Positions 21,341 to 30,511 are shown, counted from the first letter of the stretch. The stretch: 64,000 nt of DNA from Actinomycetospora soli (GCF_021026295.1 NZ_JAJNDA010000011.1:174606-238605); one strand, 5' to 3'. Made by a program: numbers and translations. Notes: a model not told the origin generated them from the letters alone.

Positions 21341-23395
21341 TCAGACCGAGCGGAACACCAGGAACGAGTGCGGCGGCACGGTCACGGACGCGCCGGCCGG
21401 CAGGGGCTCCACCGACGTGGGCGTGCCGTCCGGGGTGCCGGAGGTCAGCTCCGGGACGAACGTCGTGTCGCCCAGCCAGGTGGGCAGCTCCACGTCCACG
21501 TCGCCCGCCCCGGAGTGCAGCACCAGCAGCACCGACGACGCCGAGCGCACGCGGACCACGAGCGTCTCCTTGTGGTGGCCCCAGTCCTCCGCGCCGAGTT
21601 CACGGGCGGTCTCGGAGAGCCACACGATGTCCGGCACCTCGCCCTCGGGCAGGTCGGAGTGGCCGTAGAAGAAGTCGTCGCGGCGCAGTTCCGGCACCGA
21701 CCGGCGCAGCGCGAACACCTTGCCCACGAAGTCGACGAGGGGACCGGCCGCGTCCCACGAGCGCCACGACGTCTCGTCGTCGAGGCAGTAGGCGTTGTTG
21801 TTGCCGTGCTGGGTGTGCCCCAGCTCGTCGCCGCCGAGCAGCATCGGGGTGCCGGCGGAGAGGCCGAGGGTGGCCAGCAGGTTCCGGGTCTGCCGCTCCC
21901 GCAGCGCCACGACGTCCGGGTCGTCCGACGGACCCTCCACGCCGCCGTTCCAGGAGCGGTTGTCGTCGGTGCCGTCGCGGTTGTCCTCGCCGTTGGCCTC
22001 GTTATGCTTGTGGTCGTAGGAGACGAGGTCGCGCAGGGTGAACCCGTCGTGGGCGGTCACGAAGTTCACCGACGCCGCCGGCCCGCGCCGCGGCCAGTAG
22101 ATGTCCGACGAGCCCGCGAGGCGCGTGACGATCTCCGACACCGCGCCGTGGCGGCGCCAGAAGTCGCGCACGCCGTCGCGGTAGCGGCCGTTCCACTCCG
22201 CCCACCCCGCGCCGAAGCCGCCGACCTGGTAGCCCTCGCCCGTCGCGTCCCACGGCTCGGCGATCAGCTTCACCTGCGACACCACGTCGTCGGAGGCCAG
22301 GGCCTCCAGCAGCGGCGCGTCGCGGGAGAACCCCGACCCGCCCGGGCGCCCCATGGTCGACGCCAGGTCGAACCGGAACCCGTCCACGCCCATCTCGGTC
22401 ACCCAGTACCGCAGGCAGTCGAGGACCAGCGCGCTCACGAGCGGCGAGCCGGCGTCGAAGGTGTTGCCGCAGCCGGTGAAGTCGACGTCGCGACCGGTCG
22501 GGGAGAGCTGGTACCACGACGGCGCGTCCAGCCCGCGCCACGACAGCGACGGCCCGCCGACCCCGCCCTCGCAGGAGTGGTTGAACACGACGTCGAGCAC
22601 GACCTCGAGGCCCGCGGCGTGCAGGGCGTCGACCATCGCCCGGAACTCGGGGATCTCCTGGCCCCGCACGGAGGCGTAGCGCGGCTCCGGGGCGAGGTAG
22701 GCCAGCGTCGAGTAGCCCCAGTGGTTGTGCGCGCCCCGCACCATGAGCGACGGCTCGGGGGCGTTCGCGAACACCGGCAGCAGCTCGACGGTGGTCACGC
22801 CCAGCCGCGTCAGGTGCTCCAGCACGGCGGGGTGCGCCACGCCGGCGAACGTCCCGCGCTGGGCCGCGGGGACCTCCGGGTGCCGCATCGTGAGGTCCCG
22901 CACGTGCGTCTCGTAGACCACCGTGTCCCGCCACGGGACGCGCGGTCGCTCCGTCCCGACGGCGGGTGCGGGTCCGGGGACCAGCGCGAAGGGCACCGAG
23001 CCGGCCGAGTCGACCGACGACGCCGTGCCGAAGGGGTCGTCGTCGACGTGCGCGAGGGCCGCCGGGAGCGAGGTGAACGCGCCGTCGACGCGGCGCGCCC
23101 ACGGGTCCACGAGCAGCTTCGCGGGATTGGTGCGCACGCCGGTCGCGGGCGACCACGGGCCGTGCACCCGCAGGCCGTAGCCGGTGCCGGCCGCGACGTC
23201 CGGGACCTGCCCGCGCCACCAGCCCTCGGCGTCGGGAACGAGTTCCACCCGCCGTCCGGCGTCCCAGGACCCCTCCAGCAGGCACACCTCGACGGCCTCG
23301 GCGGTCGTCGTCGCGGGCACGGCGACCGACAGCACCCCGTCCTCGCCGAGGTGGACGCCGCGCCGTTCGGTGCCCGTGTGGCTGATGGTGCGCAT
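21341..23395 (-). CDS. glgX: Glycogen debranching enzyme GlgX/TreX type
   Basis: 684 residues. It hydrolyses alpha-1,6 branches of glycogen-like glucan. An N-terminal CBM48-like domain (about 10-110, with GYGLRVHGPWSP) precedes the GH13 barrel. Motifs: VVYETHVRDLTM, LEVVLDVVFNHSCEGG, GVDGFRFDLASTMG with nucleophile Asp, LIAEPWDATGEGY with Glu, and FVTAHDGFTLRDLVSY with the third Asp. The glycogen-debranching signature NGEDNRDG and GGDELGHTQHGNNNAYC is present. ATG at 23395 gives MRTISHTGTERR. The gene converges on the DUF559 element and diverges from the ABC ATPase gene across about 73 bases. Confidence 0.95.
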   Translation of the reverse strand: MRTISHTGTERRGVHLGEDGVLSVAVPATTTAEAVEVCLLEGSWDAGRRVELVPDAEGWWRGQVPDVAAGTGYGLRVHGPWSPATGVRTNPAKLLVDPWARRVDGAFTSLPAALAHVDDDPFGTASSVDSAGSVPFALVPGPAPAVGTERPRVPWRDTVVYETHVRDLTMRHPEVPAAQRGTFAGVAHPAVLEHLTRLGVTTVELLPVFANAPEPSLMVRGAHNHWGYSTLAYLAPEPRYASVRGQEIPEFRAMVDALHAAGLEVVLDVVFNHSCEGGVGGPSLSWRGLDAPSWYQLSPTGRDVDFTGCGNTFDAGSPLVSALVLDCLRYWVTEMGVDGFRFDLASTMGRPGGSGFSRDAPLLEALASDDVVSQVKLIAEPWDATGEGYQVGGFGAGWAEWNGRYRDGVRDFWRRHGAVSEIVTRLAGSSDIYWPRRGPAASVNFVTAHDGFTLRDLVSYDHKHNEANGEDNRDGTDDNRSWNGGVEGPSDDPDVVALRERQTRNLLATLGLSAGTPMLLGGDELGHTQHGNNNAYCLDDETSWRSWDAAGPLVDFVGKVFALRRSVPELRRDDFFYGHSDLPEGEVPDIVWLSETARELGAEDWGHHKETLVVRVRSASSVLLVLHSGAGDVDVELPTWLGDTTFVPELTSGTPDGTPTSVEPLPAGASVTVPPHSFLVFRSV

Positions 23396-23468
23396 GACGG
23401 GAGATGGTGCCGGATCCGACCCGTCCCCTCCCATGATCGCGCCGACCGGATCGGAGAGGATGAACACT

Positions 23469-24293
23469 GTGACCGCTGAGCCTCTCCCGCCGGCCGACGA
23501 CCGCCCGCACGACGACGAGATCGTCCGCATGCGCGGCGTGGCGGTGCGCCGCGGCGGGAACACGCTGGTCACGGGCATCGACTGGACCGTCGAGCTGGAC
23601 GAGCGATGGGTCGTGATCGGCCCGAACGGCGCCGGGAAGACGACGCTGCTGCGCCTGGCCGCCGCGGAGATGCACCCGACGACGGGCCTGGTGGACCTGC
23701 TCGGCGAGCGCATGGGCCGGGTCAACGTGTTCGAGCTGCGCGAGCGGATCGGGCTCGCCTCGGCCGCGCTCGGCGGGCGGGTGCCGGGCGACGAGCTGGT
23801 GCTCGACGTCGTGCGCTCCGCGGGCTACGGCGTGCTGGGCACCTGGCGCGAGACGTACGACGCCGTCGACGACGGTCGCGCGGAGGCGATGCTCGAGGTG
23901 CTCGGCGCGGCGCCGCTGGCGGGCCGGGCGTTCGGCACCCTGTCCTCGGGCGAGCGCCAGCGCACCCTGCTCGCGCGGGCCCTCATGACCGACCCGGAGC
24001 TGCTGCTGCTCGACGAGCCGGCCTCCGGGCTGGACCTCGGCGGCCGCGAGGACCTGGTGGCCGGGCTGACCGCGCTCGCCGCCGACCCGGACGGCCCGAC
24101 CATGGTGATGGTCACCCACCACGTGGAGGAGATCCCGCCGGGCTTCACGCACGGGATGCTGCTGCGCGAGGGTGGGATCGTCGCGCAGGGGCTGCTGGAC
24201 GACGTGATGACCTCGGAGAACCTCTCGGCCGCGTTCGACCAGCCGCTGGAGCTGCTGAGCCGGCGGGGTCGGTTCACCGCGTACCGCCGCTAG
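23469..24293 (+). CDS. ABC transporter ATP-binding protein (Rv3041c-like)
   Basis: 274 residues, a stand-alone nucleotide-binding subunit. Walker A GPNGAGKTT near residue 51, signature LSSGERQRTLLARAL, Walker B LLLLDEPASGLDLGG and the switch TMVMVTHHVEEIPP. The ATPase resembles the ModF/PhrA-like actinobacterial group. No permease lies next to it, so the transported substrate is unknown and a non-transport role is possible. I chose GTG at 23469 over ATG at 23460 because GGAGAGG (23453-23459) sits at a normal distance from the GTG. It heads a block whose order matches Rv3041c-Rv3037c from memory. Confidence 0.88.
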   Translation: MTAEPLPPADDRPHDDEIVRMRGVAVRRGGNTLVTGIDWTVELDERWVVIGPNGAGKTTLLRLAAAEMHPTTGLVDLLGERMGRVNVFELRERIGLASAALGGRVPGDELVLDVVRSAGYGVLGTWRETYDAVDDGRAEAMLEVLGAAPLAGRAFGTLSSGERQRTLLARALMTDPELLLLDEPASGLDLGGREDLVAGLTALAADPDGPTMVMVTHHVEEIPPGFTHGMLLREGGIVAQGLLDDVMTSENLSAAFDQPLELLSRRGRFTAYRR

Positions 24294-24323
24294 GGTCGCG
24301 GCGATCAACCAGAAGGAGCAGAA

Positions 24324-25103
24324 GTGACGGAGTTCGTGCGCCTCGAGGTCGAGGGCGGCATCGGCACCATCCGCCTCGACCGTCCGCCGATGAACGCGGT
24401 GAACCGCCAGGTCAACATCGAGCTGGCCGCCACGGCCAAGGAGGCGGCCGACCGCGAGGACGTGCGCGCGGTCGTCGTCTACGGCGGGGAGAAGACCCTC
24501 GCGGCCGGCGCCGACGTCAAGGAGATGGCCGACCTCACCTACGCCCAGATGGCCGCGCGGTCCCGCGAGCTCTCGCACGGCTTCGGCGCGGTGTCGGAGA
24601 TCCCCAAGCCGACGGTGTGCGCGCTGACCGGCTACGCGCTCGGTGGCGGCTTCGAGATCGCGCTGTCCTGCGACCGCCGCATCGCGGGCGACAACGCGAC
24701 GGTCGGCCTGCCGGAGATCCTGCTCGGCATCATCCCGGGCGGCGGCGGCACGCAGCGGCTCGCGCGCCTGGTCGGCCCGGCCAAGGCCAAGGACCTGATC
24801 TTCTCCGGGCGCTTCGTGAAGATGCCCGAGGCGCTGGAGCTGGGCATCGTCGACGAGGTCGTCGCCCCGGACGAGGTCTACACCCGCGCCCGCGCGTGGG
24901 CCGAGCAGTTCGCGAACGGCCCGACCCGCGCCCTCGCGGCGGCCAAGAACGCGATCGACCGCGGCCTCGGCATGGACCTGCGCGACGGCCTGGACTTCGA
25001 GTCCGAGGTGTTCGCCGCGCTGTTCGGCACCGAGGACCAGGTCATCGGCATGCGCAGCTTCGTCGAGAACGGGCCCGGCAAGGCCCAGTTCCTGGGCCGG
25101 TGA
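24324..25103 (+). CDS. Enoyl-CoA hydratase (EchA17-like)
   Basis: 259 residues of the crotonase family. It is likely to hydrate trans-2-enoyl-CoA in fatty-acid oxidation. Oxyanion-hole segments AAGADVKEMADL and GYALGGGFEIALSCDRRIA are visible. One catalytic Glu lies in LPEILLGIIPGGGGTQRLARL, but the usual first catalytic Glu near the other loop is less certain. The C terminus has TRALAAAKNAIDRG and MRSFVENGPGKAQF. A GAAGGAG ribosome site precedes the GTG at 24324. The methyltransferase gene overlaps its stop (GTGA). Confidence 0.93.
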   Translation: MTEFVRLEVEGGIGTIRLDRPPMNAVNRQVNIELAATAKEAADREDVRAVVVYGGEKTLAAGADVKEMADLTYAQMAARSRELSHGFGAVSEIPKPTVCALTGYALGGGFEIALSCDRRIAGDNATVGLPEILLGIIPGGGGTQRLARLVGPAKAKDLIFSGRFVKMPEALELGIVDEVVAPDEVYTRARAWAEQFANGPTRALAAAKNAIDRGLGMDLRDGLDFESEVFAALFGTEDQVIGMRSFVENGPGKAQFLGR

Positions 25104-26050
25104 GCGTGGCCCCCACCCAGGCCGAGGTCGACGCGGCCTTCGACGACCCCAAGCTCGCCAACGTCCTCTACCACGACTGGGAGGCGGGGACGTACGACGA
25201 GAAGTGGTCGATCTCGTACGACGAGCGCTGCATCTCCTTCGCGGTCGGACGCTTCCGGGCCGTCTCGCCGGGTGACGAGACCTACGAGCACGCGCTCGAG
25301 ATCGGGTCGGGCACCGGCTTCTTCCTGCTCAACCTCATGCAGGGCGGGATCGCGAGGAAGGGCACGGTCACCGACCTGTCCCCGGGCATGGTCGAGGTGG
25401 CCGTGCGCAACGCCGAGGGTCTCGGGCTCGACGTCGACGGCAAGGTCGCCGACGCCGAGACGATCCCGATGCCCGACGCCTCGGTCGACCTCGTCGTCGG
25501 GCACGCGGTGCTGCACCACATCCCCGACCTCGACCAGGCGTTCCGCGAGATCCTCCGGGTGCTCAGGCCCGGCGGGCGGTTCGTGTTCGCGGGGGAGCCG
25601 ACGCGGATCGGCGACCTCTACGCGCGCAAGCTCGGCCAGGCCACCTGGTGGGCGACCACGAACCTGACGAAGCTCGGCCCGCTGCGGTCGTGGCGGCGCC
25701 CGCAGGCGGAGCTCGACGAGTCGTCGCGTGCGGCGGCGCTCGAGGCGGTCGTCGACCAGCACGTCTTCGACCCCGAGCGGCTGGAGCGGTTCGCGCTCGG
25801 TGCCGGGGCGGTCGACGTCCGTTGCGTCACCGAGGAGTTCGCGGCGGCGCTGTTCGGCTGGCCGGTGCGGACCTTCGAGGCCGCCGTCCCGCCGGAGAAG
25901 CTCGGCTTCCCGTGGGCGATGTTCGCCTACCGGTCCTGGCAGCGGCTCTCCTGGCTCGACGAGCACGTGCTCGCGCGGGTCGTCCCGCGCGGGCTGTTCT
26001 ACAACGCGCTGGTCACCGGGGTGAAGCCGCCGGCTCCGGTCGAGCTGTAG
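25100..26050 (+). CDS. Class I SAM methyltransferase (Rv3038c-like)
   Basis: 316 residues. The methyltransferase-11 fold spans about residues 60-180. Motif I is ALEIGSGTGFFLLNL; the middle of the fold contains VTDLSPGMVEVA; motif II/III has DLVVGHAVLHHIPD and ILRVLRPGGRFVFAGEP. The N-terminal stretch (YHDWEAGTYDEKWSISYDERCI) and the C-terminal helix-rich part look specific to an actinobacterial subfamily. The substrate is unknown. GTG at 25100 overlaps the hydratase stop; a second GTG at 25106 is possible. The next gene starts directly after its TAG, indicating an operon. Confidence 0.88.
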   Translation: MSVAPTQAEVDAAFDDPKLANVLYHDWEAGTYDEKWSISYDERCISFAVGRFRAVSPGDETYEHALEIGSGTGFFLLNLMQGGIARKGTVTDLSPGMVEVAVRNAEGLGLDVDGKVADAETIPMPDASVDLVVGHAVLHHIPDLDQAFREILRVLRPGGRFVFAGEPTRIGDLYARKLGQATWWATTNLTKLGPLRSWRRPQAELDESSRAAALEAVVDQHVFDPERLERFALGAGAVDVRCVTEEFAAALFGWPVRTFEAAVPPEKLGFPWAMFAYRSWQRLSWLDEHVLARVVPRGLFYNALVTGVKPPAPVEL

Positions 26051-27214
26051 GTGTTCGCGTTCTCGGTGCCCGACGTCGCCTTCCTGACGTCGGGTGCCGG
26101 GCACGCGGCGCTGTCGTCGTTCGTCCCGACCGGCGACCCGCTGCGCGACGCGGCCGCCGCCCGGCGCCTCGTGGGGGAGGAGCACGGGGCGGCGCTGCTG
26201 GAGACGGCCCTGCTGCGGTCTCGCGCGCGCGGTCGCTTCCCGGACGGCTGGCTCTGGACCGCGGACGCGCTCGAACAAGCCACCGCGGTGCCGGTCGCGC
26301 AGCACCGGGCGCAGCGGATCGCGGCCGTGGCGGCCGGGCGAGTGGTGCACGACGTGACCTGCTCGGTGGGCGTCGAGGTCGCGGCGCTGTCGGCGGTGCT
26401 GGACCGCGTCGTCGGCTCCGACCTCGACCCGGTGCGCCTCGCGATGGCACGCGCGAACGTGCCGGGCGCCCGGCTGGCGCGGGCGGACGCCCTCGTGCCG
26501 GTGACACGGGGGTCGGTGGTCGTCGCGGACCCGGCGCGGCGGACGTCGAGCGGCCGCCGGGTGCGCCGGCCGGACGAGATGACCCCGCCGCTCGCCGCCC
26601 TGCCGGGACCCGACCTGGTCGTGTCCACGGCGCCCGGCCTCGACTTCGCGCTCGTCCCGTGGGCGCGCGAGGTGGAGCTCGTGTCGCTGGACGGGCGCGT
26701 GCGGGAGGCGGCGCTCTGGTCCGCCGGGCTCGTTCCCGACGACGGGCCGCGGCGCCGCGCCACGGTGCTGCGCCCGGCAGGCGACGGCTTCCAGGTGACC
26801 GATCTCGACGACGACACGTGCCCGGTCACCGACGTCGACGAGTGGCTCGTCGACCCCGACGGCGCCGTCGTCCGGGCCGGGCTGGTCCGCCAGTTCGCCG
26901 CCCGGCACGGCCTCGCCCAGCTCGACCCGCACCTGGCCTACCTGACCGGACCCCACCCGCCGTCGGGACGGGCCTTCCGCGTGCTGGAGCACGGGCCGTT
27001 CAGCGAGAAGACGCTCCGGCAGACCCTGCGCCGCCGCGAGGTGGGGCGGGTCGAGATCCTGGTGCGGGGCGTCGACGTCGAGCCGGACCGGTTGCGGCCG
27101 CGGCTGAAGCTCGCCGGGCCGGGAGCGGCGACCGTCGTGCTCGCGCGGGTGGGCCGGGGCGCGCGGGCCTACGTGTGCGAGACCAGCCCGGCCACGCCCC
27201 GCACGACGAGGTAG
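26051..27214 (+). CDS. SAM methyltransferase with THUMP-like C-terminal domain (Rv3037c-like)
   Basis: 387 residues. A Rossmann methyltransferase core covers about 90-240, with VHDVTCSVGVEVAAL as motif I, VVGSDLDPVRLAMARANV and VVVADPARRTSSGRRV. The C-terminal 90 residues (RAFRVLEHGPFSEKTLRQTLRR, here abbreviated; then VEILVRGVDVEPDRLRPRLKL) match the THUMP-like domain found in this actinobacterial family. An RNA or polysaccharide substrate is possible; neither is shown. GTG at 26051 abuts the upstream TAG. The 3' end overlaps the convergent GAP-family gene by 46 bases. Confidence 0.85.
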   Translation: MFAFSVPDVAFLTSGAGHAALSSFVPTGDPLRDAAAARRLVGEEHGAALLETALLRSRARGRFPDGWLWTADALEQATAVPVAQHRAQRIAAVAAGRVVHDVTCSVGVEVAALSAVLDRVVGSDLDPVRLAMARANVPGARLARADALVPVTRGSVVVADPARRTSSGRRVRRPDEMTPPLAALPGPDLVVSTAPGLDFALVPWAREVELVSLDGRVREAALWSAGLVPDDGPRRRATVLRPAGDGFQVTDLDDDTCPVTDVDEWLVDPDGAVVRAGLVRQFAARHGLAQLDPHLAYLTGPHPPSGRAFRVLEHGPFSEKTLRQTLRRREVGRVEILVRGVDVEPDRLRPRLKLAGPGAATVVLARVGRGARAYVCETSPATPRTTR

Positions 27215-27834
27215 ACCCCGACCACGGTGAGGGCCGCGATGACCAGGGTGCGACGGTGCCGCACCCCGAAGGCGCGGACGGCCTCGGTGATCCGCTGCGC
27301 CTGCGTGGGCCGGAGCAGGACGATCGCGAGCGCGGCGGCGGGCAGCGCGAAGCGCAGCAGGTTGTAGACGAGGACCTGGAGCACCGCCTCCGTCGGCCCC
27401 GGCTCGGTCTCGAGGATCGCGACGAGCGCGGCGAGGTAGTAGAGGCCGGGGAGGTTGGTCGCGACCCCGGCCGCGGCGGCGACCGGCACCGTCGGCGTGC
27501 GCAGGCGTTCGGTCAGCGCCCCGAACCGGCCCGGCCCGGCGTCGGGGGCCCGCCCGAAGCGACCCGTGGCGTAGCCGACGGCGTAGACCAGCGCGGCGAC
27601 GCCGAGCAGGACGTCGACGACGTCGCGCCCCGCGCCGGACTCGGAGGTGTTCGCCGTCGCCCCGAAGACCAGGACGGCGCCGATCCCGACCGGCAGGCTC
27701 ACCGCGAGCCCGCCGACGAGGTAGGCCGTGACGAGCCGGGCGGGCGAGCGGGTGAGCAGGAACCCGGAGACCAGCGCGAGCGGCGTCGCGCGGACGGCGC
27801 TGAGCAGCCCGAGGACGATCGCCTCGGGACTCAT
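27169..27834 (-). CDS. GAP/SfLAP-family membrane protein
   Basis: 221 residues with about six membrane segments, LysE-like in plan: SPEAIVLGLLSAVRATPLALVSGFLLTRSP at the start, then RTPTVPVAAAAGVATNLPGLYYLAALVAI in the middle. It resembles the GAP/Sap (sulfolipid-addressing) family, in which some mycobacterial members help export glycolipids. Whether it exports a lipid here is inference, although several alpha-glucan and lipopolysaccharide genes are nearby. ATG at 27834. A palindrome separates it from the upstream iunH-like gene. Confidence 0.82.
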   Translation of the reverse strand: MSPEAIVLGLLSAVRATPLALVSGFLLTRSPARLVTAYLVGGLAVSLPVGIGAVLVFGATANTSESGAGRDVVDVLLGVAALVYAVGYATGRFGRAPDAGPGRFGALTERLRTPTVPVAAAAGVATNLPGLYYLAALVAILETEPGPTEAVLQVLVYNLLRFALPAAALAIVLLRPTQAQRITEAVRAFGVRHRRTLVIAALTVVGVYLVVRGVAGLVSHT

Positions 27835-27847
27835 GTGGCTCCGCCAG

Positions 27848-27887
27848 GTGAGCAGTAAAGGTCGCTATAACGACCCTTTCTGCTCAC
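27848..27887. repeat. AT-containing palindrome carrying the iunH stop codon
   Basis: Inverted repeat of 17-base arms (GTGAGCAGTAAAGGTCG and its near complement, two mismatches) with a 6-base loop CTATAA. Its right arm contains the TGA stop of the minus-strand nucleoside hydrolase gene. Only 13 bases separate it from the GAP-family start. It may act as a terminator or attenuator between the two genes. Confidence 0.8.
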
Positions 27888-28831
27888 GAGCGCTTCGCGC
27901 ACAACCGCCGCCGCAGCTCCGCCCGGACGAACGTCGCGTCCGCGTCGAGGGCCACGTCGACGGGGCGGCCGAGCACGACCGCCTCGGCGCCGCGCATGTC
28001 GCCGATCGTCGCGCCCCGTCCGGGACCGGACGACGTGTCGACGTCGACGGGCATCGGCATCGTCCGCGCCGACCCCGGCCGGATCGCCTCGAGCACCGCG
28101 ACGGCGTCGTGCACCGCGATCGCGGGCGTGCCGAAGCGGGCGGAGTAGGCCGCGAGGTACGCCTCGCGGGTCGAGGACAGCGCGGCGCCGATCGGGGACT
28201 CCCGCGCCAGGTCGTCGAGCCAGTCCGCGGAGAGGGTGATGCGCATCGTGAGGTCGAGCGGGACGAGCGTCGTCGGGACGACCGAGCCGGCCAGCACCCG
28301 CCGCGCCGCCTCCGGGTCGCCCCACACGTTGAACTCGGCGGCCGCGGTGACATTCCCGCCGTAGCCGATCGAGCCGCCCATCAGGACGAAGCGGCCGATC
28401 CGCTCCTCCAGGTCGGGCCGGGCGGAGAGCAGCGTCGCGACGTTCGTGTACGGCCCGATCGCGGCGATCGTGACGGGCTCGGTGGCCTGCTCGAGCACCG
28501 ACGCCATGAGGGCCACGGCCCGCAGCGGCGACTCGTCGACGGGTGGGCCGAAGTCCAGCGACCGGCCGCCCAGCCCGTCACCGCCGTGGACGTCGTCGGC
28601 GCGGCCGTCGAGCAGGTGCACCAGCGGGCGGTCGGCGCCGCGGCCCACCGGCACGTCGGGACGCCCGAACGTGCCCAGCAGCCGCCGGGCGTTCTCCGTG
28701 GTCTGCTCGACGGGCACGTTGCCGTGCACCGAGGTCACGGCGAGCAGCTCGACCTCGGGGGCGAGGCAGGCCACGGCCAGGGCGAACGCGTCGTCGACGC
28801 CGGGGTCCGTGTCGATGATCAGCGGGGTCAT
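27884..28831 (-). CDS. Nucleoside hydrolase (IunH type)
   Basis: 315 residues. It hydrolyses the N-glycosidic bond of nucleosides to base and ribose. The family motif IIDTDPGVDDAFAL near the N terminus binds the catalytic calcium. TIAAIGPYTNVATLL, AAAEFNVWGDPEAARRVL and AIAVHDAVAVLEAI follow in the usual order. ATG at 28831 overlaps the upstream ribokinase stop (ATGA). The pairing with ribokinase suggests salvage of ribose from nucleosides. Confidence 0.95.
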   Translation of the reverse strand: MTPLIIDTDPGVDDAFALAVACLAPEVELLAVTSVHGNVPVEQTTENARRLLGTFGRPDVPVGRGADRPLVHLLDGRADDVHGGDGLGGRSLDFGPPVDESPLRAVALMASVLEQATEPVTIAAIGPYTNVATLLSARPDLEERIGRFVLMGGSIGYGGNVTAAAEFNVWGDPEAARRVLAGSVVPTTLVPLDLTMRITLSADWLDDLARESPIGAALSSTREAYLAAYSARFGTPAIAVHDAVAVLEAIRPGSARTMPMPVDVDTSSGPGRGATIGDMRGAEAVVLGRPVDVALDADATFVRAELRRRLCAKRS

Positions 28832-29676
28832 GCGTGGGCCTCCATGAAGGCGTGGAGCTCGTCGAGCGTGGGGATCGCGGGCTGGGCGCCCGCGCGGGTG
28901 GCGGTCAGGGCCCCGACGAAGCACGCGCGCCGCACCCCGGCGTCGTCGGGACCTCCCTCGGCCAGGGACACGGCGAGCGCGGCGGTGAACGCGTCGCCGG
29001 CGGCGGTGCCGTCGACCGCGTCGACCGTGGGCGGCTCCGCCCGCGCGGTGACGCGGCCGTGGCGGTACAGCGTGGCCCCGGCCGCCCCGTGGGTGACGAC
29101 GACGGCGGGCAGGGCGTCCAGGTCGGCCGTGCGGCCGAGGATCGCGTGCTCGTCGTCGTTGACCGACAGCAGGTCGACGGTCCGCAGCACGGCCTCGTCG
29201 ACGGCGCGGGCGGGCGCGGCGTTGAGCACGGTGAACGCGGGGGCGGCCATGGCGGCGGCGACGGCCTCGTCGGGGACCTCGAGCACGGTCATGACGACGT
29301 CGGTGGGGATGTCCCGCCGCCACCGCACGTGGGCGTTCGCGCCCGGGTCGATGACGATCGTGGTGTCGCCGTGGTCGTCGACCTGGATCATCGCGGTGCC
29401 GGTCGGGGCGTCGGCGACGGTCGCCACCGCGGAGAGCTCCACGTTCCCGGCCCGCAGCAGCGCGAGCGCCTCGTCGGCGAGCGGGTCCGTGCCCACGGCC
29501 CCCACCAGGCGCACCGTCGCGCCGAGCCGCGCGCACGCCAGCGCCTGGTTGGCGCCCTTGCCACCGGGGTGGCGGGTGACGCCGCGGCTGGTCAGCGTCT
29601 CGCCGGGGGAGGGCAGGCGTTCCAGGCGCGCGACCAGGTCGAGATTCACGCTGCCGACGACGGTCACCGAGGTCAC
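28828..29676 (-). CDS. Ribokinase (PfkB family)
   Basis: 282 residues. It phosphorylates ribose at O5. The sugar-binding NLDLV and GGKGANQALACARLG lie in the N-terminal half, and the catalytic base is in the PfkB signature DAVDGTAAGDAFTAAL. I chose GTG at 29676 because GGCGAGGA lies at a normal distance; GTG at 29682 is possible. It is coupled to the nucleoside hydrolase through ATGA. Its start is only 29 bases from the divergent acyltransferase start, so the promoters must overlap. Confidence 0.93.
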   Translation of the reverse strand: MTSVTVVGSVNLDLVARLERLPSPGETLTSRGVTRHPGGKGANQALACARLGATVRLVGAVGTDPLADEALALLRAGNVELSAVATVADAPTGTAMIQVDDHGDTTIVIDPGANAHVRWRRDIPTDVVMTVLEVPDEAVAAAMAAPAFTVLNAAPARAVDEAVLRTVDLLSVNDDEHAILGRTADLDALPAVVVTHGAAGATLYRHGRVTARAEPPTVDAVDGTAAGDAFTAALAVSLAEGGPDDAGVRRACFVGALTATRAGAQPAIPTLDELHAFMEAHA

Positions 29677-29705
29677 CGGCACATCCTCGCCGTACCCTCT
29701 CGCGG

Positions 29706-30419
29706 GTGGGCAGTTGGGCGACCCGGAAGGATCCGGACCAGGCACGCCTCGTCTCCGCGGCGACGCTGCGCTGGATCGTGCGGCACCGCGCGTGGACCCC
29801 GTGGTACCTGGTGCGGTACTGGCGGATTCTCAAGGTGCGGCTCCGGCAGCCGCACATCGTGCTGCGCGGCATGGTCTTCCTGGGCAAGGACGTCGTGCTC
29901 GAGTGCCGGCCGGGACTGGGGCGCCTGGAGATCGGACGGTTCACGCACATCGGGGACCGGACGAAGATCCGTTGCCACGAGGGGTCGCTGCGGATCGGCG
30001 ACAAGGCCGTGTTCGGCGCCGACAACACGATCAACGCCTACCTCGACGTCGAGTTCGGCGACGCCACGCTGCTCGCCGACTGGATCTACGTCTGCGACTT
30101 CGACCACCGCTACGAGGACGTCCACCGTCCGATCAAGGACCAGGGGATCGTCAAGACGCCGGTGCGGGTCGGGCCGGAGACCTGGGTCGGCACGAAGGTG
30201 ACGATCCTGCGCGGGACGACCGTCGGCCGCGGCTGCGTGCTCGGCGCGCACGCCGTGGTGAAGGGGATCGTGCCCGACCACGCGGTGGCCGTCGGGGCGC
30301 CGGCGCGGGTCGTCCGGGACCGGATCGCCGACTACGAGGCGGCCGCCGCCGAGCGGGCCGCGCTCGCCGACATCGCCCGCAAGACCGCCCGCGCCGTCGC
30401 GGAGGCGGCCCGGGAGTGA
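29706..30419 (+). CDS. Hexapeptide acyltransferase (Rv3034c-like)
   Basis: 237 residues. Left-handed beta-helix repeats run from about 60 to 200 (IGRFTHIGDRTKIRC, LRIGDKAVFGADNTINAY, VRVGPETWVGTKVTILRG, VGRGCVLGAHAVVKG), followed by the acyltransferase closing motif VAVGAPARVVRD and a C-terminal helix. A conserved YVCDFDHRYEDVHRPI loop may hold the active-site His. Its position near GT4, GH57 and methyltransferase genes suggests it acylates the methylglucose lipopolysaccharide, as proposed for Rv3034c. That role is inferred. GTG at 29706. It converges on the GT4 gene. Confidence 0.85.
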   Translation: MGSWATRKDPDQARLVSAATLRWIVRHRAWTPWYLVRYWRILKVRLRQPHIVLRGMVFLGKDVVLECRPGLGRLEIGRFTHIGDRTKIRCHEGSLRIGDKAVFGADNTINAYLDVEFGDATLLADWIYVCDFDHRYEDVHRPIKDQGIVKTPVRVGPETWVGTKVTILRGTTVGRGCVLGAHAVVKGIVPDHAVAVGAPARVVRDRIADYEAAAAERAALADIARKTARAVAEAARE

Positions 30420-30441
30420 GAGCCGGCCGGGTCTTCCCGAG

Positions 30442-30484
30442 GAGCCGCGCGACGTGATCGCTGAGCGACCACGTCGCTCGGCTC
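30442..30484. terminator. Bidirectional hairpin between acyltransferase and GT4 genes
   Basis: Near-perfect 43-base palindrome: arms GAGCCGCGCGACGTG and CACGTCGCTCGGCTC (one mismatch) enclosing an inner TCGCT/AGCGA hairpin. It lies in the 92-base gap between two convergent genes, so it probably terminates both. No T-run is present, as is common in high-G+C genomes. Confidence 0.65.
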
Positions 30485-30511
30485 GAGGAGATCGTCGGAT
30501 CTCGCGCGGCC

